Of a DNA stretch of 64,000 nt, positions 1 to 9,426 are shown one piece after another. This DNA is from Gulbenkiania mobilis (lineage in GTDB: Bacteria; Pseudomonadota; Gammaproteobacteria; Burkholderiales; Chromobacteriaceae), in the NCBI GenBank assembly GCA_004346645.1, contig SMDA01000004.1, positions 248,001 to 312,000 on the forward strand. The letters run 5' to 3'. Within the stretch, counting starts at the first letter, position 1. Each line of letters starts with the position of its first letter. The position numbers and the translations under genes were made by a program. The notes below the pieces were generated by a model that saw only the letters and a list, made by a program, of their open reading frames with translations, was not told the origin of the DNA and did no database searches.

Positions 1-392
1 GCCGGCTGCTGCGGATGAGCTATGTGCCTGGCACGCTGTACTCGGTCAACCCGGTTACCGCACGCGGCGTGGACAGCCTCTTCGCCCGCAACGAGCGGGT
101 GGTGTGCCTATTCGATTCGGCCAACGGTCCCTTCGTACTGGTGCTAGTGGGGGCTACCATCGTCGGCAGCATGCAGACCGTTTGGCACGGTGTGGTCAAC
201 CCACCCCGCGGCGGCAGCATCCGGCACTGGGACTACAGCGACCGCAACATCACGCTGAAGAAGGGGGAGGAGATGGGCCGATTCCTGCTCGGCTCTACCG
301 TGGTAATGCTTTTCCCGCCCGGCCCGCTGCAATTCAATGCCGACTGGGCACCGGGACGTCCTGTTCGCATGGGCGAACCGATGGCCGACTGA
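1..392 (+). CDS. psd: Phosphatidylserine decarboxylase proenzyme, C-terminal part (cut by window start)
   Basis: Inner-membrane enzyme that decarboxylates phosphatidylserine to phosphatidylethanolamine. The reading frame is open back to the window edge, so the N-terminus is missing. About 130 residues remain, including [17 protein letters not shown] and [15 protein letters not shown], all characteristic of the family. The LGST self-cleavage site, where the serine becomes the pyruvoyl cofactor, is encoded at 288-299. The gene ends in TGA and is followed at once by a bidirectional hairpin terminator shared with the convergent ilvC. One copy of the TTCGGCCAAC repeat lies inside it at 116-125, read as Ser-Ala-Asn. 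Confidence 0.95.
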   Translation, partial: RLLRMSYVPGTLYSVNPVTARGVDSLFARNERVVCLFDSANGPFVLVLVGATIVGSMQTVWHGVVNPPRGGSIRHWDYSDRNITLKKGEEMGRFLLGSTVVMLFPPGPLQFNADWAPGRPVRMGEPMAD

Positions 393-411
393 AGCGTAGC
401 GTCAAAAGCAG

Positions 412-435
412 AAAAGCCGGGGACCCCCGGCTTTT
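412..435. terminator. Bidirectional intrinsic terminator between psd and ilvC
   Basis: Inverted repeat AAAAGCCGGGG / CCCCGGCTTTT with a very short loop. It has an A-run on the left and a T-run on the right, so it can end transcripts from both the plus-strand psd and the minus-strand ilv operon. Confidence 0.85.
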
Positions 436-456
436 ACATTTCCAACGCGTGCGCAC

Positions 457-2015
<1,559 letters not shown>

Positions 2016-2026
2016 ACCGTCCCGCC

Positions 2027-3793
2027 TCAGCACATGTTGCCGTAGTCACGGTTGTTCTCGAAAGGTACCCCCTGCACCTTGTGCATATGGGGCGGCAGGT
2101 CCATCTGATCGAGGCCCTTGCCGTTCTGTACCATCGGGAACACGTTCTCGGACTGGTCGGTACGGAAGTCCATGAACACCAGACGCTCCTTGAGCGCCGG
2201 ACTAAAGGCCTCGCGCAGCACGGGCTCGACGTCGGACGGTTTCTCGATCTTGAACCCCACATGACCGTAGGCTTCGGCAATCTTCACGAAATCGGGCAGC
2301 GAATCCATGTAGGACTCGGAATACCGGGTGCCGTAGAAGAACTCCTGCCACTGGCGCACCATGCCCAGGTAAAGGTTGTTGAGCGCCACCACCTTTACCG
2401 GCGTGTGGTACTGCTTGGCGGTCGACAGTTCCTGGATATTCATCTGGATCGAGCCTTCGCCGGTGATGCAGGCGACCTGCGCGTCCGGATTGGCCAACTG
2501 GGCGCCGATAGCCGCGGGCAGACCGAAGCCCATGGTACCCAGCCCCCCGGAATTGAGCCACTGCTTGGGCCGGTTGTACCGGTAGTACTGGGCCGCCCAC
2601 ATCTGGTGCTGACCCACGTCGGAGGTGACGATGGCGTTGCCACCGGTAATCTCGTACAGCTTCTGAACCACGTACTGCGGCTTGATCAGCGCATCGGACG
2701 GGGTATAGAGCAAACAGTCGTGCTTGCGCCAGCTCTCGATCGTCTCCCACCAGTCGGACAGGTGCTGCGGATTGGGGGCGGTACCTTGGTGGCGCAACAG
2801 ATCGATCATTTCGCGCAGCACGTGCTTCACATCGCCCACGATGGGTACGTCCACCTTCACACGCTTGGCAATGGACGAAGGATCGACATCGATGTGGATG
2901 ATCTTCTTCGGCTGGGACAGGAAGTGTTCGGGCACGCTCACCACGCGGTCATCGAACCGGGCACCCACGGCGACCAGTACGTCGCAGTATTGCATGGCCA
3001 TGTTGGCCTCGTAGGTGCCGTGCATGCCCAGCATGCCGAGGAACTGCCGGTCGGTGCCAGGGTAGGCCCCCAGGCCCATCAGCGTATTGGTACAGGGCAC
3101 GCCCAGCATGCGGACGAACTCGGTCACTTCGGCCGACGCATTGCCTTGCACCGCGCCGCCGCCGATGTACACATACGGCCGCTTGGCCTCAAGCAGCAGA
3201 TTGACGGCTTTCTTGATCTGGCCAGGATGGCCACGCGTTACCGGCACATACGAACGGATGTGCACGCTCTCCGGATAGCGGAATTCGGCCAGGGCTTGGG
3301 TGACATCTTTGGGGATGTCCACCACCACCGGGCCGGGCCGGCCGGTCTTGGCGATGTAAAAGGCCTTCTTGATGGTGTCGGCCAGCTCGGCAACGTCCTT
3401 GACGAGGAAATTGTGCTTCACGCACGGCCGGGTGATCCCGACCATGTCCACCTCCTGGAAGGCATCCAGTCCGATCGCAGGGGTGGACACCTGCCCGGAC
3501 AGGACGACCATCGGGATGGAGTCCATGTAGGCGGTGGCAATGCCGGTGACGGCATTGGTGGCGCCGGGACCGGAGGTGACAAGGGCAACGCCGACCTTGT
3601 CACTGGAGCGAGAGTAGGCATCGGCTGCATGCACCGCCGCCTGTTCGTGCCGCACCAGCACGTGCTTGAATGCATCCTGCCTGAAGATGGCATCATAAAT
3701 TTCGAGAACCGCGCCGCCGGGGTAGCCGAATACGAATTCGACACCCTCCTCCTGCAGGCAGCGGACCACGATCTCGGCGCCCGATATCTGCAT
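2027..3793 (-). CDS. ilvI: Acetolactate synthase large (catalytic) subunit
   Basis: Thiamine-diphosphate and FAD enzyme that condenses pyruvate with pyruvate or 2-oxobutyrate, the first common step to valine, leucine and isoleucine. About 588 residues. Visible motifs are VFGYPGGAVLEIYDA with the catalytic glutamate nearby (RHEQAAVHAAD), and the ThDP site GEGSIQMNIQELSTA followed by NNLYLGM. The start at 3793 (MQISGAEIVVR) has an AAGAGG ribosome site 5 nt upstream. An in-frame ATG at 3820 would add nine residues but has a poorer site. It is first in the operon ilvI-ilvH-ilvC. It could equally be named ilvB. Confidence 0.96.
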   Translation of the reverse strand: MQISGAEIVVRCLQEEGVEFVFGYPGGAVLEIYDAIFRQDAFKHVLVRHEQAAVHAADAYSRSSDKVGVALVTSGPGATNAVTGIATAYMDSIPMVVLSGQVSTPAIGLDAFQEVDMVGITRPCVKHNFLVKDVAELADTIKKAFYIAKTGRPGPVVVDIPKDVTQALAEFRYPESVHIRSYVPVTRGHPGQIKKAVNLLLEAKRPYVYIGGGAVQGNASAEVTEFVRMLGVPCTNTLMGLGAYPGTDRQFLGMLGMHGTYEANMAMQYCDVLVAVGARFDDRVVSVPEHFLSQPKKIIHIDVDPSSIAKRVKVDVPIVGDVKHVLREMIDLLRHQGTAPNPQHLSDWWETIESWRKHDCLLYTPSDALIKPQYVVQKLYEITGGNAIVTSDVGQHQMWAAQYYRYNRPKQWLNSGGLGTMGFGLPAAIGAQLANPDAQVACITGEGSIQMNIQELSTAKQYHTPVKVVALNNLYLGMVRQWQEFFYGTRYSESYMDSLPDFVKIAEAYGHVGFKIEKPSDVEPVLREAFSPALKERLVFMDFRTDQSENVFPMVQNGKGLDQMDLPPHMHKVQGVPFENNRDYGNMC

Positions 3794-3836
3794 CTTTGCC
3801 TCTTGTAATGTTAGTTTCATCCCGTTGTGACGAACG

Positions 3837-3866
3837 ACCTTAGCCTAACTTGGAAAGCACGGTCAA
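3837..3866 (-). promoter_or_regulatory. Likely promoter of the ilvIHC operon
   Basis: On the minus strand a TTGACC -35 (3861-3866) is separated by 18 bp from TAAGGT (3837-3842). The -35 is strong and the -10 weak. I saw no leader peptide or attenuator between this and ilvI. Confidence 0.4.
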
Positions 3867-3987
3867 GCAGTTTTGTGCAGGTGCAAAAACCCTGAAAATT
3901 CAGGCAAAAAGCGGCTTGCGGACTGGCTGTTCCGCCTGTCCCGGCTCTGCTAATATCTCGGGTTGATGTTTAACCCGGTTACGTTTG

Positions 3988-4554
3988 ATGGCCAGCCGAA
4001 AGGACTTGTCCGACTTTCTTGCGTCGGTAGAAAAACGTGCGTTCAAGCAGGCGGTCTATGCGGTGCAGAACGAAGCCTCCGCGCTCGACATTGTCCAGGA
4101 CGCCATGCTCAAGCTCGCCGAGCGCTATCCGCACGCGCCCGCCCATGAGTTGCCCCTCCTCTTCCAGCGTATCCTTCAGAACACGATACGGGACTACTAC
4201 CGCCGGCAGAAGGTGCGGCAGTTCTTCGTCACCCTCTGGTCGTCGTTGAGACCGGCGCAGGAGGAAGACGACAGCCCGGCTCCGCTGGAGATGCTGCAGG
4301 TCCCGGCCAATGAGGACAGCAGCAACCCCGAGCGCTGGCTGGCCCGCAAGGAAGTGGCCACACTGATCGAGGAAGCCATCCAGCTCTTGCCTTTGCGTCA
4401 ACGGGAAGCCTTTCTGCTGCGTTACTGGGAAGGACTGGACGTTGCCGAAACTGCTCAGGCCATGGGCTGCTCCGAAGGCAGCGTGAAGACCCACTGCTCG
4501 CGCGCCACCCATACGCTCGCCGCCATCCTCGCCCAGAAGGGAGTGATGCTATGA
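3988..4554 (+). CDS. RNA polymerase sigma factor, sigma-70/ECF-like
   Basis: About 188 residues with two recognisable sigma regions. Region 2 covers roughly residues 15-80, including LDIVQDAMLKLAERY and IRDYYRRQ. Region 4 lies near the C-terminus (LPLRQREAFLLRYWEGLDVAETAQAMGCS, then EGSVKTHCSRA), a helix-turn-helix that would read a -35 element. The ATG at 3988 is used; a TTG codon directly before it is the only alternative. The stop overlaps the next start (ATGA), so it is translationally coupled to a DUF3619 membrane protein and then a DUF3106 secreted protein. This resembles a sigma/anti-sigma/periplasmic-sensor unit, but the target regulon cannot be read from the sequence. Confidence 0.92.
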   Translation: MASRKDLSDFLASVEKRAFKQAVYAVQNEASALDIVQDAMLKLAERYPHAPAHELPLLFQRILQNTIRDYYRRQKVRQFFVTLWSSLRPAQEEDDSPAPLEMLQVPANEDSSNPERWLARKEVATLIEEAIQLLPLRQREAFLLRYWEGLDVAETAQAMGCSEGSVKTHCSRATHTLAAILAQKGVML

Positions 4555-4919
4555 CCCCGCACCCTGAAGATAACCTGCCCCGCAGCATCCGCACCGCGCT
4601 CGACCACGAGGTGACGCGTCTGCCCGCTCATCACGCCTCCAAGCTGGCCGCCGCCCGGCAGCTGGCCCTGGCCCGCCTGACCGAACAGCAGGAGGCCCCT
4701 GCCGGCTGGCGTGAGCAGCTGGCCCTATGGGGTGTTCACCATACCCAGGCCCTGCGCCGTGGCACCGTGGCCCTGACGCTGGCAGCGGTAACCAGTATCG
4801 GCCTGTGGGCCGGGCTGTCGATGTCCGTAGAAGAGGAATCGGCCGACGTGGCGCTCCTTTCGCACGAGCTGCCGTTGGAAGCCTTCCTCGACCCCGGGCT
4901 CGGAGGACTGGACCGATGA
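4551..4919 (+). CDS. DUF3619 family single-pass membrane protein, candidate anti-sigma factor
   Basis: 122 residues: a charged N-terminal part of about 70 residues, one hydrophobic segment at about 71-90, and a short acidic C-terminal tail. Predicted orientation is N-terminus in the cytoplasm. Family assignment to DUF3619 comes from gene order and overall pattern. The start overlaps the sigma-factor stop by 4 nt and the stop overlaps the next start by 4 nt. Position, topology and coupling fit an anti-sigma factor that holds the sigma at the membrane; this is inference, since no known anti-sigma domain is visible. Confidence 0.8.
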   Translation: MTPHPEDNLPRSIRTALDHEVTRLPAHHASKLAAARQLALARLTEQQEAPAGWREQLALWGVHHTQALRRGTVALTLAAVTSIGLWAGLSMSVEEESADVALLSHELPLEAFLDPGLGGLDR

Positions 4920-5296
4920 CGCTGCGCAGCCTGCTGGTCGCCCTCCTGCTGCTGGTTTCGGCCAACCTCTGGGCCGCCACGCCGCTGCCGTCGCCGCGCT
5001 GGGACCAGCTCTCAGCGGCTGAGCAGCAGGTACTGGCCCCACTGGGACACGAGTGGGACCGCTACTCGCCGCAGAAGAAGCAGCACCTGCTTCAGCTTGC
5101 CCACCAGTATCCTTCGCTAACACCCGCCCAGCAGGCCCGTATCCAGGCCCGTCTCAAGCCTTGGGCCGACCTGACCCAAGCCCAGCGCGAGCAGGCGCGG
5201 GCCAACTGGAAGAAGCTGCAGGCGATGCCCCCCGAAAAGCGCCAGCAGGCGCTGCAACGGCTGAAGGCCAAGCATGCGGCCTCGGGCGCGCATTGA
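4916..5296 (+). CDS. DUF3106 family secreted protein
   Basis: 126 residues with a clear signal peptide (residues 1-20, ending LWA-A). The mature part is rich in helices and in repeated L-x-x-A/P-x-Q-x motifs (LSAAEQQ, LTPAQQAR, LTQAQRE), somewhat like Spy/CpxP-type periplasmic proteins. The start overlaps the DUF3619 stop (ATGA). It is expected in the periplasm; a sensing or chaperone role next to the sigma factor is plausible but unproven. Confidence 0.82.
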   Translation: MTLRSLLVALLLLVSANLWAATPLPSPRWDQLSAAEQQVLAPLGHEWDRYSPQKKQHLLQLAHQYPSLTPAQQARIQARLKPWADLTQAQREQARANWKKLQAMPPEKRQQALQRLKAKHAASGAH

Positions 5297-5315
5297 GAGT
5301 GAGAGCGCTCCCCTT

Positions 5316-5834
5316 ATGACCGAACTGGTAATTCCGGGCGTAGGCCGTCGCATGGCCAGCCTGTTCTACGAACTCCTTCTGCTGGTCGCGGTGCTCCTCG
5401 GAGGCAGCGCACTGCTCACCCCCCTCAAGGCCGTGCTGCCGCCGGGCATGCTGACCGAAACCCTGTTCCGGGTGCTGCTGGCGGCGGTGCTGTTCGCCTA
5501 CCTGGGGCTTTCTTGGGTGAAATCGGGCCAGACGGTGGGCATGAAGACCTGGCGCCTCAAGCTGGTGGACCGCAACGGTATCCTGCTGCGCTGGCCGCAT
5601 GCCCTGCTGCGTTATCTGGTGGCCTTGGCCTTGTTCGTGGGGGTGCCGGCCGTAGCTTATCTGGCCTGGGCACCGCTGATGTCCAGCCTGCCTAGGGCAC
5701 TGGGTGCGGCGCTCGCCTGGTGGTTGCTGCCGATCGCCTCCGCCTTCATCGACCCGGAGCGGCTGTTCCTGCACGACCGGCTCGCCGGTACCCGCGTGGT
5801 CCTGCTTCCCCTGCGCCGGCCCAAAGCAGCCTGA
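5316..5834 (+). CDS. RDD family membrane protein
   Basis: 172 residues with an RDD domain: an N-terminal GRRMASLFYELLLL with the family arginine, a hydrophobic helix pair, the central sequence SGQTVGMKTWRLKLVD, and a C-terminal FLHDRLAGTRVV. It lies 19 nt after the DUF3106 gene, so it is probably the last gene of the sigma operon. RDD proteins are of mostly unknown function; some are linked to ion transport or envelope stress. Confidence 0.88.
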   Translation: MTELVIPGVGRRMASLFYELLLLVAVLLGGSALLTPLKAVLPPGMLTETLFRVLLAAVLFAYLGLSWVKSGQTVGMKTWRLKLVDRNGILLRWPHALLRYLVALALFVGVPAVAYLAWAPLMSSLPRALGAALAWWLLPIASAFIDPERLFLHDRLAGTRVVLLPLRRPKAA

Positions 5835-5911
5835 AGCTTGATGGCGGCTGCAAGCGGCCCCGGACCGTGTTACGCTTTTCGCGCCCCCTAACGCCCCCGC
5901 CGAGTTCCTAC

Positions 5912-6409
5912 ATGGCTGCTTCACAAGACCAGATTGACCGCATCGTCGCCCTGTGGCGCGAAGTTCGTCCCGACCTCGACCCTTCCTCCACCGAAGTGGT
6001 CGGCCGTATCGCCCGCATGGAGTACTTCATCACCCGCCGGGTGCTGCAGGATCTTGCACGCCATCATCTCAATGTGGGGGAGTTTGACGTTCTGGCCGCA
6101 CTGCGCCGGGGCGGTGAACCATACCAGCTCTCTCCCAACCAGTTGCAGGGGATGGTACTGATCTCCTCGGGGGCGCTGACCAACCGCATCAACCGGCTGG
6201 AAGAGGCCGGCCTAGTGCTGCGCTCCCCGGATCCTTACGACCGCCGCGGCGTGATCGTCACTCTGACCCCGAAGGGGCTGTCCGTGATCGAGGAGGCCGT
6301 GGGCAACCACCTGGCCGCCGAGCGCGAACTGATCGAGCCGCTCACCGAAGACGAACGCGCCACCTTGGCCGTGCTGCTGAAAAAGCTGCTGCTGGCCCAG
6401 GAAGACTGA
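5912..6409 (+). CDS. MarR family transcriptional regulator
   Basis: 165 residues with a MarR winged helix: the recognition region contains GALTNRINRLEEAGLVLRSP followed by the wing DRRGVIVTLTPKG. The N-terminal helices (residues 1-50) would form the dimer interface. The start at 5912 (MAASQDQIDR) is the first sensible ATG; upstream sequence in the same frame belongs to the RDD gene region. No divergent target gene is adjacent, so its ligand and target are unknown. Confidence 0.9.
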   Translation: MAASQDQIDRIVALWREVRPDLDPSSTEVVGRIARMEYFITRRVLQDLARHHLNVGEFDVLAALRRGGEPYQLSPNQLQGMVLISSGALTNRINRLEEAGLVLRSPDPYDRRGVIVTLTPKGLSVIEEAVGNHLAAERELIEPLTEDERATLAVLLKKLLLAQED

Positions 6410-6895
6410 GCCACGCCGCCAAGCGCGAGCGTGGGACACGGACGCAGCCCTGCGCTCGTGCCCCAGCAGGGCGTAACCCGTGCTGCCCAACGCGCCCTTG
6501 CTGTCCCCCGCTCTGTGCCGGTATCGATTGCCGCACTCTACGGTATACGTGTCCGCGCTGTGTGCCCCTTCTACGCACAGCCCCTTGCCTGCCCCTGTCG
6601 CTACCCCTGCATACGGGAAGGGTTGTCCCGCCGGGCTCTGCTGAGCCGCTCTGCTACGCTTGACACGCACAGCCCGATGCCGGCAAGGAAGCGTCTTACG
6701 CTTTGGCCACCCGGTGGCGGCGAACCACCGCAGAAATGCTGTCCCACGACAGAGACCGCAGGAAAGGAGAAAGGAGAAAACGGCCCGGGCGTACCGCGAG
6801 CAAGACGCCGAGCGCGGCAGCCATAGGGGAAGCTAGGCGCCTCATGAGTCAGGTCGGAGAGCAAGCCAAAACCCTAGGGCCCTGGCCGCCCAGCC
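6410..6895. other. 486-bp spacer without a recognisable gene
   Basis: Lies between convergent marR and the lytic transglycosylase gene. Short open frames exist on both strands, but none looks like protein (proline/arginine/cysteine-rich shadow composition). I saw no strong terminator hairpin with a T-run and no RNA gene. Confidence 0.5.
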
Positions 6896-7531
6896 TTACT
6901 GACGGATGGGAAGCAGTGTGCTGGCAAGACGCACTTCGGCCGGCGGCGCCCAGTCCCACTGACGCTTCCAGGCACCGATGACGAGGTTGGGGTATTCCGC
7001 ACGCCCCAGGCTGCCGTTGTAGCGACCCAGCGCCCGGGACAGGTTGCCGTGCTCGATATCGAGGTAATGGCGCAGGATGGTGCAGCCATAGCGCAGGTTG
7101 GTGGAGAGATCGAACAGGTTGTGGTCGGCCGCACCGATGCTGCGCACCCAGAAGGGCATCACCTGCATCAGGCCGCGAGCACCGGCCGGGCTGATCGCAT
7201 ACTTGCGAAAGCCCGACTCCACCTGGATCAGGCCCAGCACCAGTTGCGGGTCCAGCCCAGCCCGCACCGCCTCGTACTGCACAGCGGTGAGCAGGCGGGT
7301 GCGGAACCACGCATCCGGAATGCGACGCTCGAGCCGGCGCGACATTTCGGCCAACCACAGCGGCCCTTCGGCGGGGTTGGCGAACACCAGCCGGGGCGCA
7401 TTCACATCCGACAGGGAGCGCGACATCGCCGAGGCGACGCTGGCCGACAGCGCCTCCTCGCGCTGGGCACCGGCATGGGCAGGCCCGGCCACCAAGGCCA
7501 GGCACAGCAGCCATCGCCCAAGGAGGTTCAT
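6896..7531 (-). CDS. Lytic transglycosylase, SLT domain
   Basis: 211 residues. A signal peptide spans residues 1-20 (ending AHA). The SLT fold follows: LIQVESGFRKYAISPAG with the catalytic glutamate at residue 105, then ARGLMQVMP, and later LGRYNGSLGRAEYP. It would cleave peptidoglycan glycan strands to 1,6-anhydromuropeptides in the periplasm. The start lies 2 nt after the proS stop, so it is cotranscribed with proS. It is shorter than Slt70 and has no extra domain; the exact Mlt class is uncertain. Confidence 0.93.
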   Translation of the reverse strand: MNLLGRWLLCLALVAGPAHAGAQREEALSASVASAMSRSLSDVNAPRLVFANPAEGPLWLAEMSRRLERRIPDAWFRTRLLTAVQYEAVRAGLDPQLVLGLIQVESGFRKYAISPAGARGLMQVMPFWVRSIGAADHNLFDLSTNLRYGCTILRHYLDIEHGNLSRALGRYNGSLGRAEYPNLVIGAWKRQWDWAPPAEVRLASTLLPIRQ

Positions 7532-7533
7532 GT

Positions 7534-9240
7534 TCAGCGGCCCAGCCGTTCGAGCACGGCCGCGAGCACGCCTTCGGCGGGCAGGTCGGTGGCCTCGGCG
7601 TCGCGGCGGTATTGGTATTCCACCTTGCCTTCCTTGAGGCCGCGCTCGCCGATGGTGACGCGATGGGGTACGCCGATGAGCTCCCAGTCGGCGAACATCG
7701 CGCCTGGCCGCTCTCCACGGTCGTCCAGGATGACGTCGATGCCACGTTCGGCCAACCCTTGGTAGAGCGTGTCTGCCGTGGCACGCACCGCCTCGGAGCG
7801 GTCGTAGCCCACCGGGCAGATCACCACGCCGAACGGGGCGATTGCATCCGGCCAGATGATGCCGCGCGTGTCGTGGTTCTGTTCGATGGCTGCGCCGACG
7901 ATGCGGGTCACGCCAATGCCGTAGCAGCCCATTTCCAGCGGCTTGGGCTTACCGTCCTCGTCCAGGAAGGTAGCGTTCATCGCGACAGAGTATTTGGTCC
8001 CCAGATAGAACACATGACCGACCTCGATGCCACGCTGGATCGCTAGCGCACCCTTGCCGCAGGGGCTGGGGTCGCCTTCCACCACATTGCGCAGATCGGC
8101 CACCTCCGGCTCGGCGCAGTCGCGCCCGAAATTGACGCCGGTGTAGTGGTGATCGTCCTCGTTGGCGCCCACCACCATGTCCGCCATCTTGGCGACGGTG
8201 CGGTCGGCGATGATGCGCCCCTTGAAGCCGACCGGCCCCAGCGAGCCTGGGTTGGCACCGAAGGCGGCGAGGATGGCAGCGGGGGAGGCAAAAGTCAGCG
8301 GCTTCTTGATGCCGGCGATCTTCTCGGCCTTCACCTCGTTGAGTTCGTGGTCTCCGCGCACCAGCATCAGCACCGGGGCCTCGTCCCCTTCCACCACCAC
8401 AGCCTTCACCGTCTGCCGGATGTCCATCTTGAGGAAGCCCACCAGGTCGGCGATGGTCTTGACGCGGGGGGTGTGCACCTTCTGCATGGTTGCGCCCGGA
8501 GCCGGCCGCTCGCCTTCCGGCGCCAGCGCTTCGGCCAGCTCGATGTTGGCGGCGTAATCGGACTGCGGACAGTAGACGATGGCGTCCTCACCAGTGTCGG
8601 CGATCACCTGGAACTCGTGCGAGCGGTCACCGCCGATGGCGCCGGTATCGGCCGCCACCGCGCGGTAGGTCAGGCCCAGCCGGTCGAAGATGCGGCAGTA
8701 GGCACGGTACATGTTGTCGTAGCTCTTGCCCGCCGCCTCCATGTCACGGTCGAAGGAATAGGCATCCTTCATCACGAACTCGCGGCCACGCATCACGCCG
8801 AAGCGCGGACGGCGTTCGTCGCGGAACTTGGTCTGGATCTGGTAGAAGTTCTTCGGCAGGGCCCGGTAGCTTTTCAGCTCGTTGCGGGCGATGTCGGTGA
8901 TCACTTCCTCGGAGGTGGGCTGGATCACGAAGTCGCGCTCGTGGCGATCCTTGAAGCGCAGCAGCTCCTCGCCCATCTTGTCCCAGCGTCCGGTTTCCTG
9001 CCACAGTCCGGCCGGCTGCACCACCGGCATCGTCAGTTCGATGGCGCCGGCGCGGTCCATTTCCTCGCGCACGATGGTCTCCACCTTGCGCAGCGTGCGC
9101 AGACCCATTGGCATCCAGGTATAGACGCCGGCAGCGACCTTGCGGATGAAGCCGGCACGCAGCATCAGCTTCTGGCTGACGATTTCCGCATCGGCGGGGG
9201 CCTCTTTCAGGGTGGAAATGAAGAACTGGGAAGCGCGCAT
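7534..9240 (-). CDS. proS: Prolyl-tRNA synthetase
   Basis: Charges tRNA-Pro. 568 residues, the bacterial ProS length that includes the inserted editing domain between class II motifs 2 and 3. Seen motifs: [16 protein letters not shown] at the N-terminus, [11 protein letters not shown] (motif 1 region), [17 protein letters not shown] (motif 2), an insertion at about 220-410, then [17 protein letters not shown] (motif 3) and the anticodon-binding C-terminal domain. First gene of a two-gene unit with the lytic transglycosylase. Confidence 0.98.
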   Translation of the reverse strand: MRASQFFISTLKEAPADAEIVSQKLMLRAGFIRKVAAGVYTWMPMGLRTLRKVETIVREEMDRAGAIELTMPVVQPAGLWQETGRWDKMGEELLRFKDRHERDFVIQPTSEEVITDIARNELKSYRALPKNFYQIQTKFRDERRPRFGVMRGREFVMKDAYSFDRDMEAAGKSYDNMYRAYCRIFDRLGLTYRAVAADTGAIGGDRSHEFQVIADTGEDAIVYCPQSDYAANIELAEALAPEGERPAPGATMQKVHTPRVKTIADLVGFLKMDIRQTVKAVVVEGDEAPVLMLVRGDHELNEVKAEKIAGIKKPLTFASPAAILAAFGANPGSLGPVGFKGRIIADRTVAKMADMVVGANEDDHHYTGVNFGRDCAEPEVADLRNVVEGDPSPCGKGALAIQRGIEVGHVFYLGTKYSVAMNATFLDEDGKPKPLEMGCYGIGVTRIVGAAIEQNHDTRGIIWPDAIAPFGVVICPVGYDRSEAVRATADTLYQGLAERGIDVILDDRGERPGAMFADWELIGVPHRVTIGERGLKEGKVEYQYRRDAEATDLPAEGVLAAVLERLGR

Positions 9241-9426
9241 GGGCAGAAGATCCTTGAAATCCGGTCACTTGGAGATGTCGCATTCTAGCCCGTTTGCCGG
9301 TTGGCGGAAAACCGCCGCACCGGGGCAGAGGCCACTTCCGGTCCGATGGCCGTCAACGGCCTTAAGGCAGCGTTAAGCAGACGGCAGGACGATGGCGGCC
9401 ATACAACCCGCAGGTGCGAATGAGCT

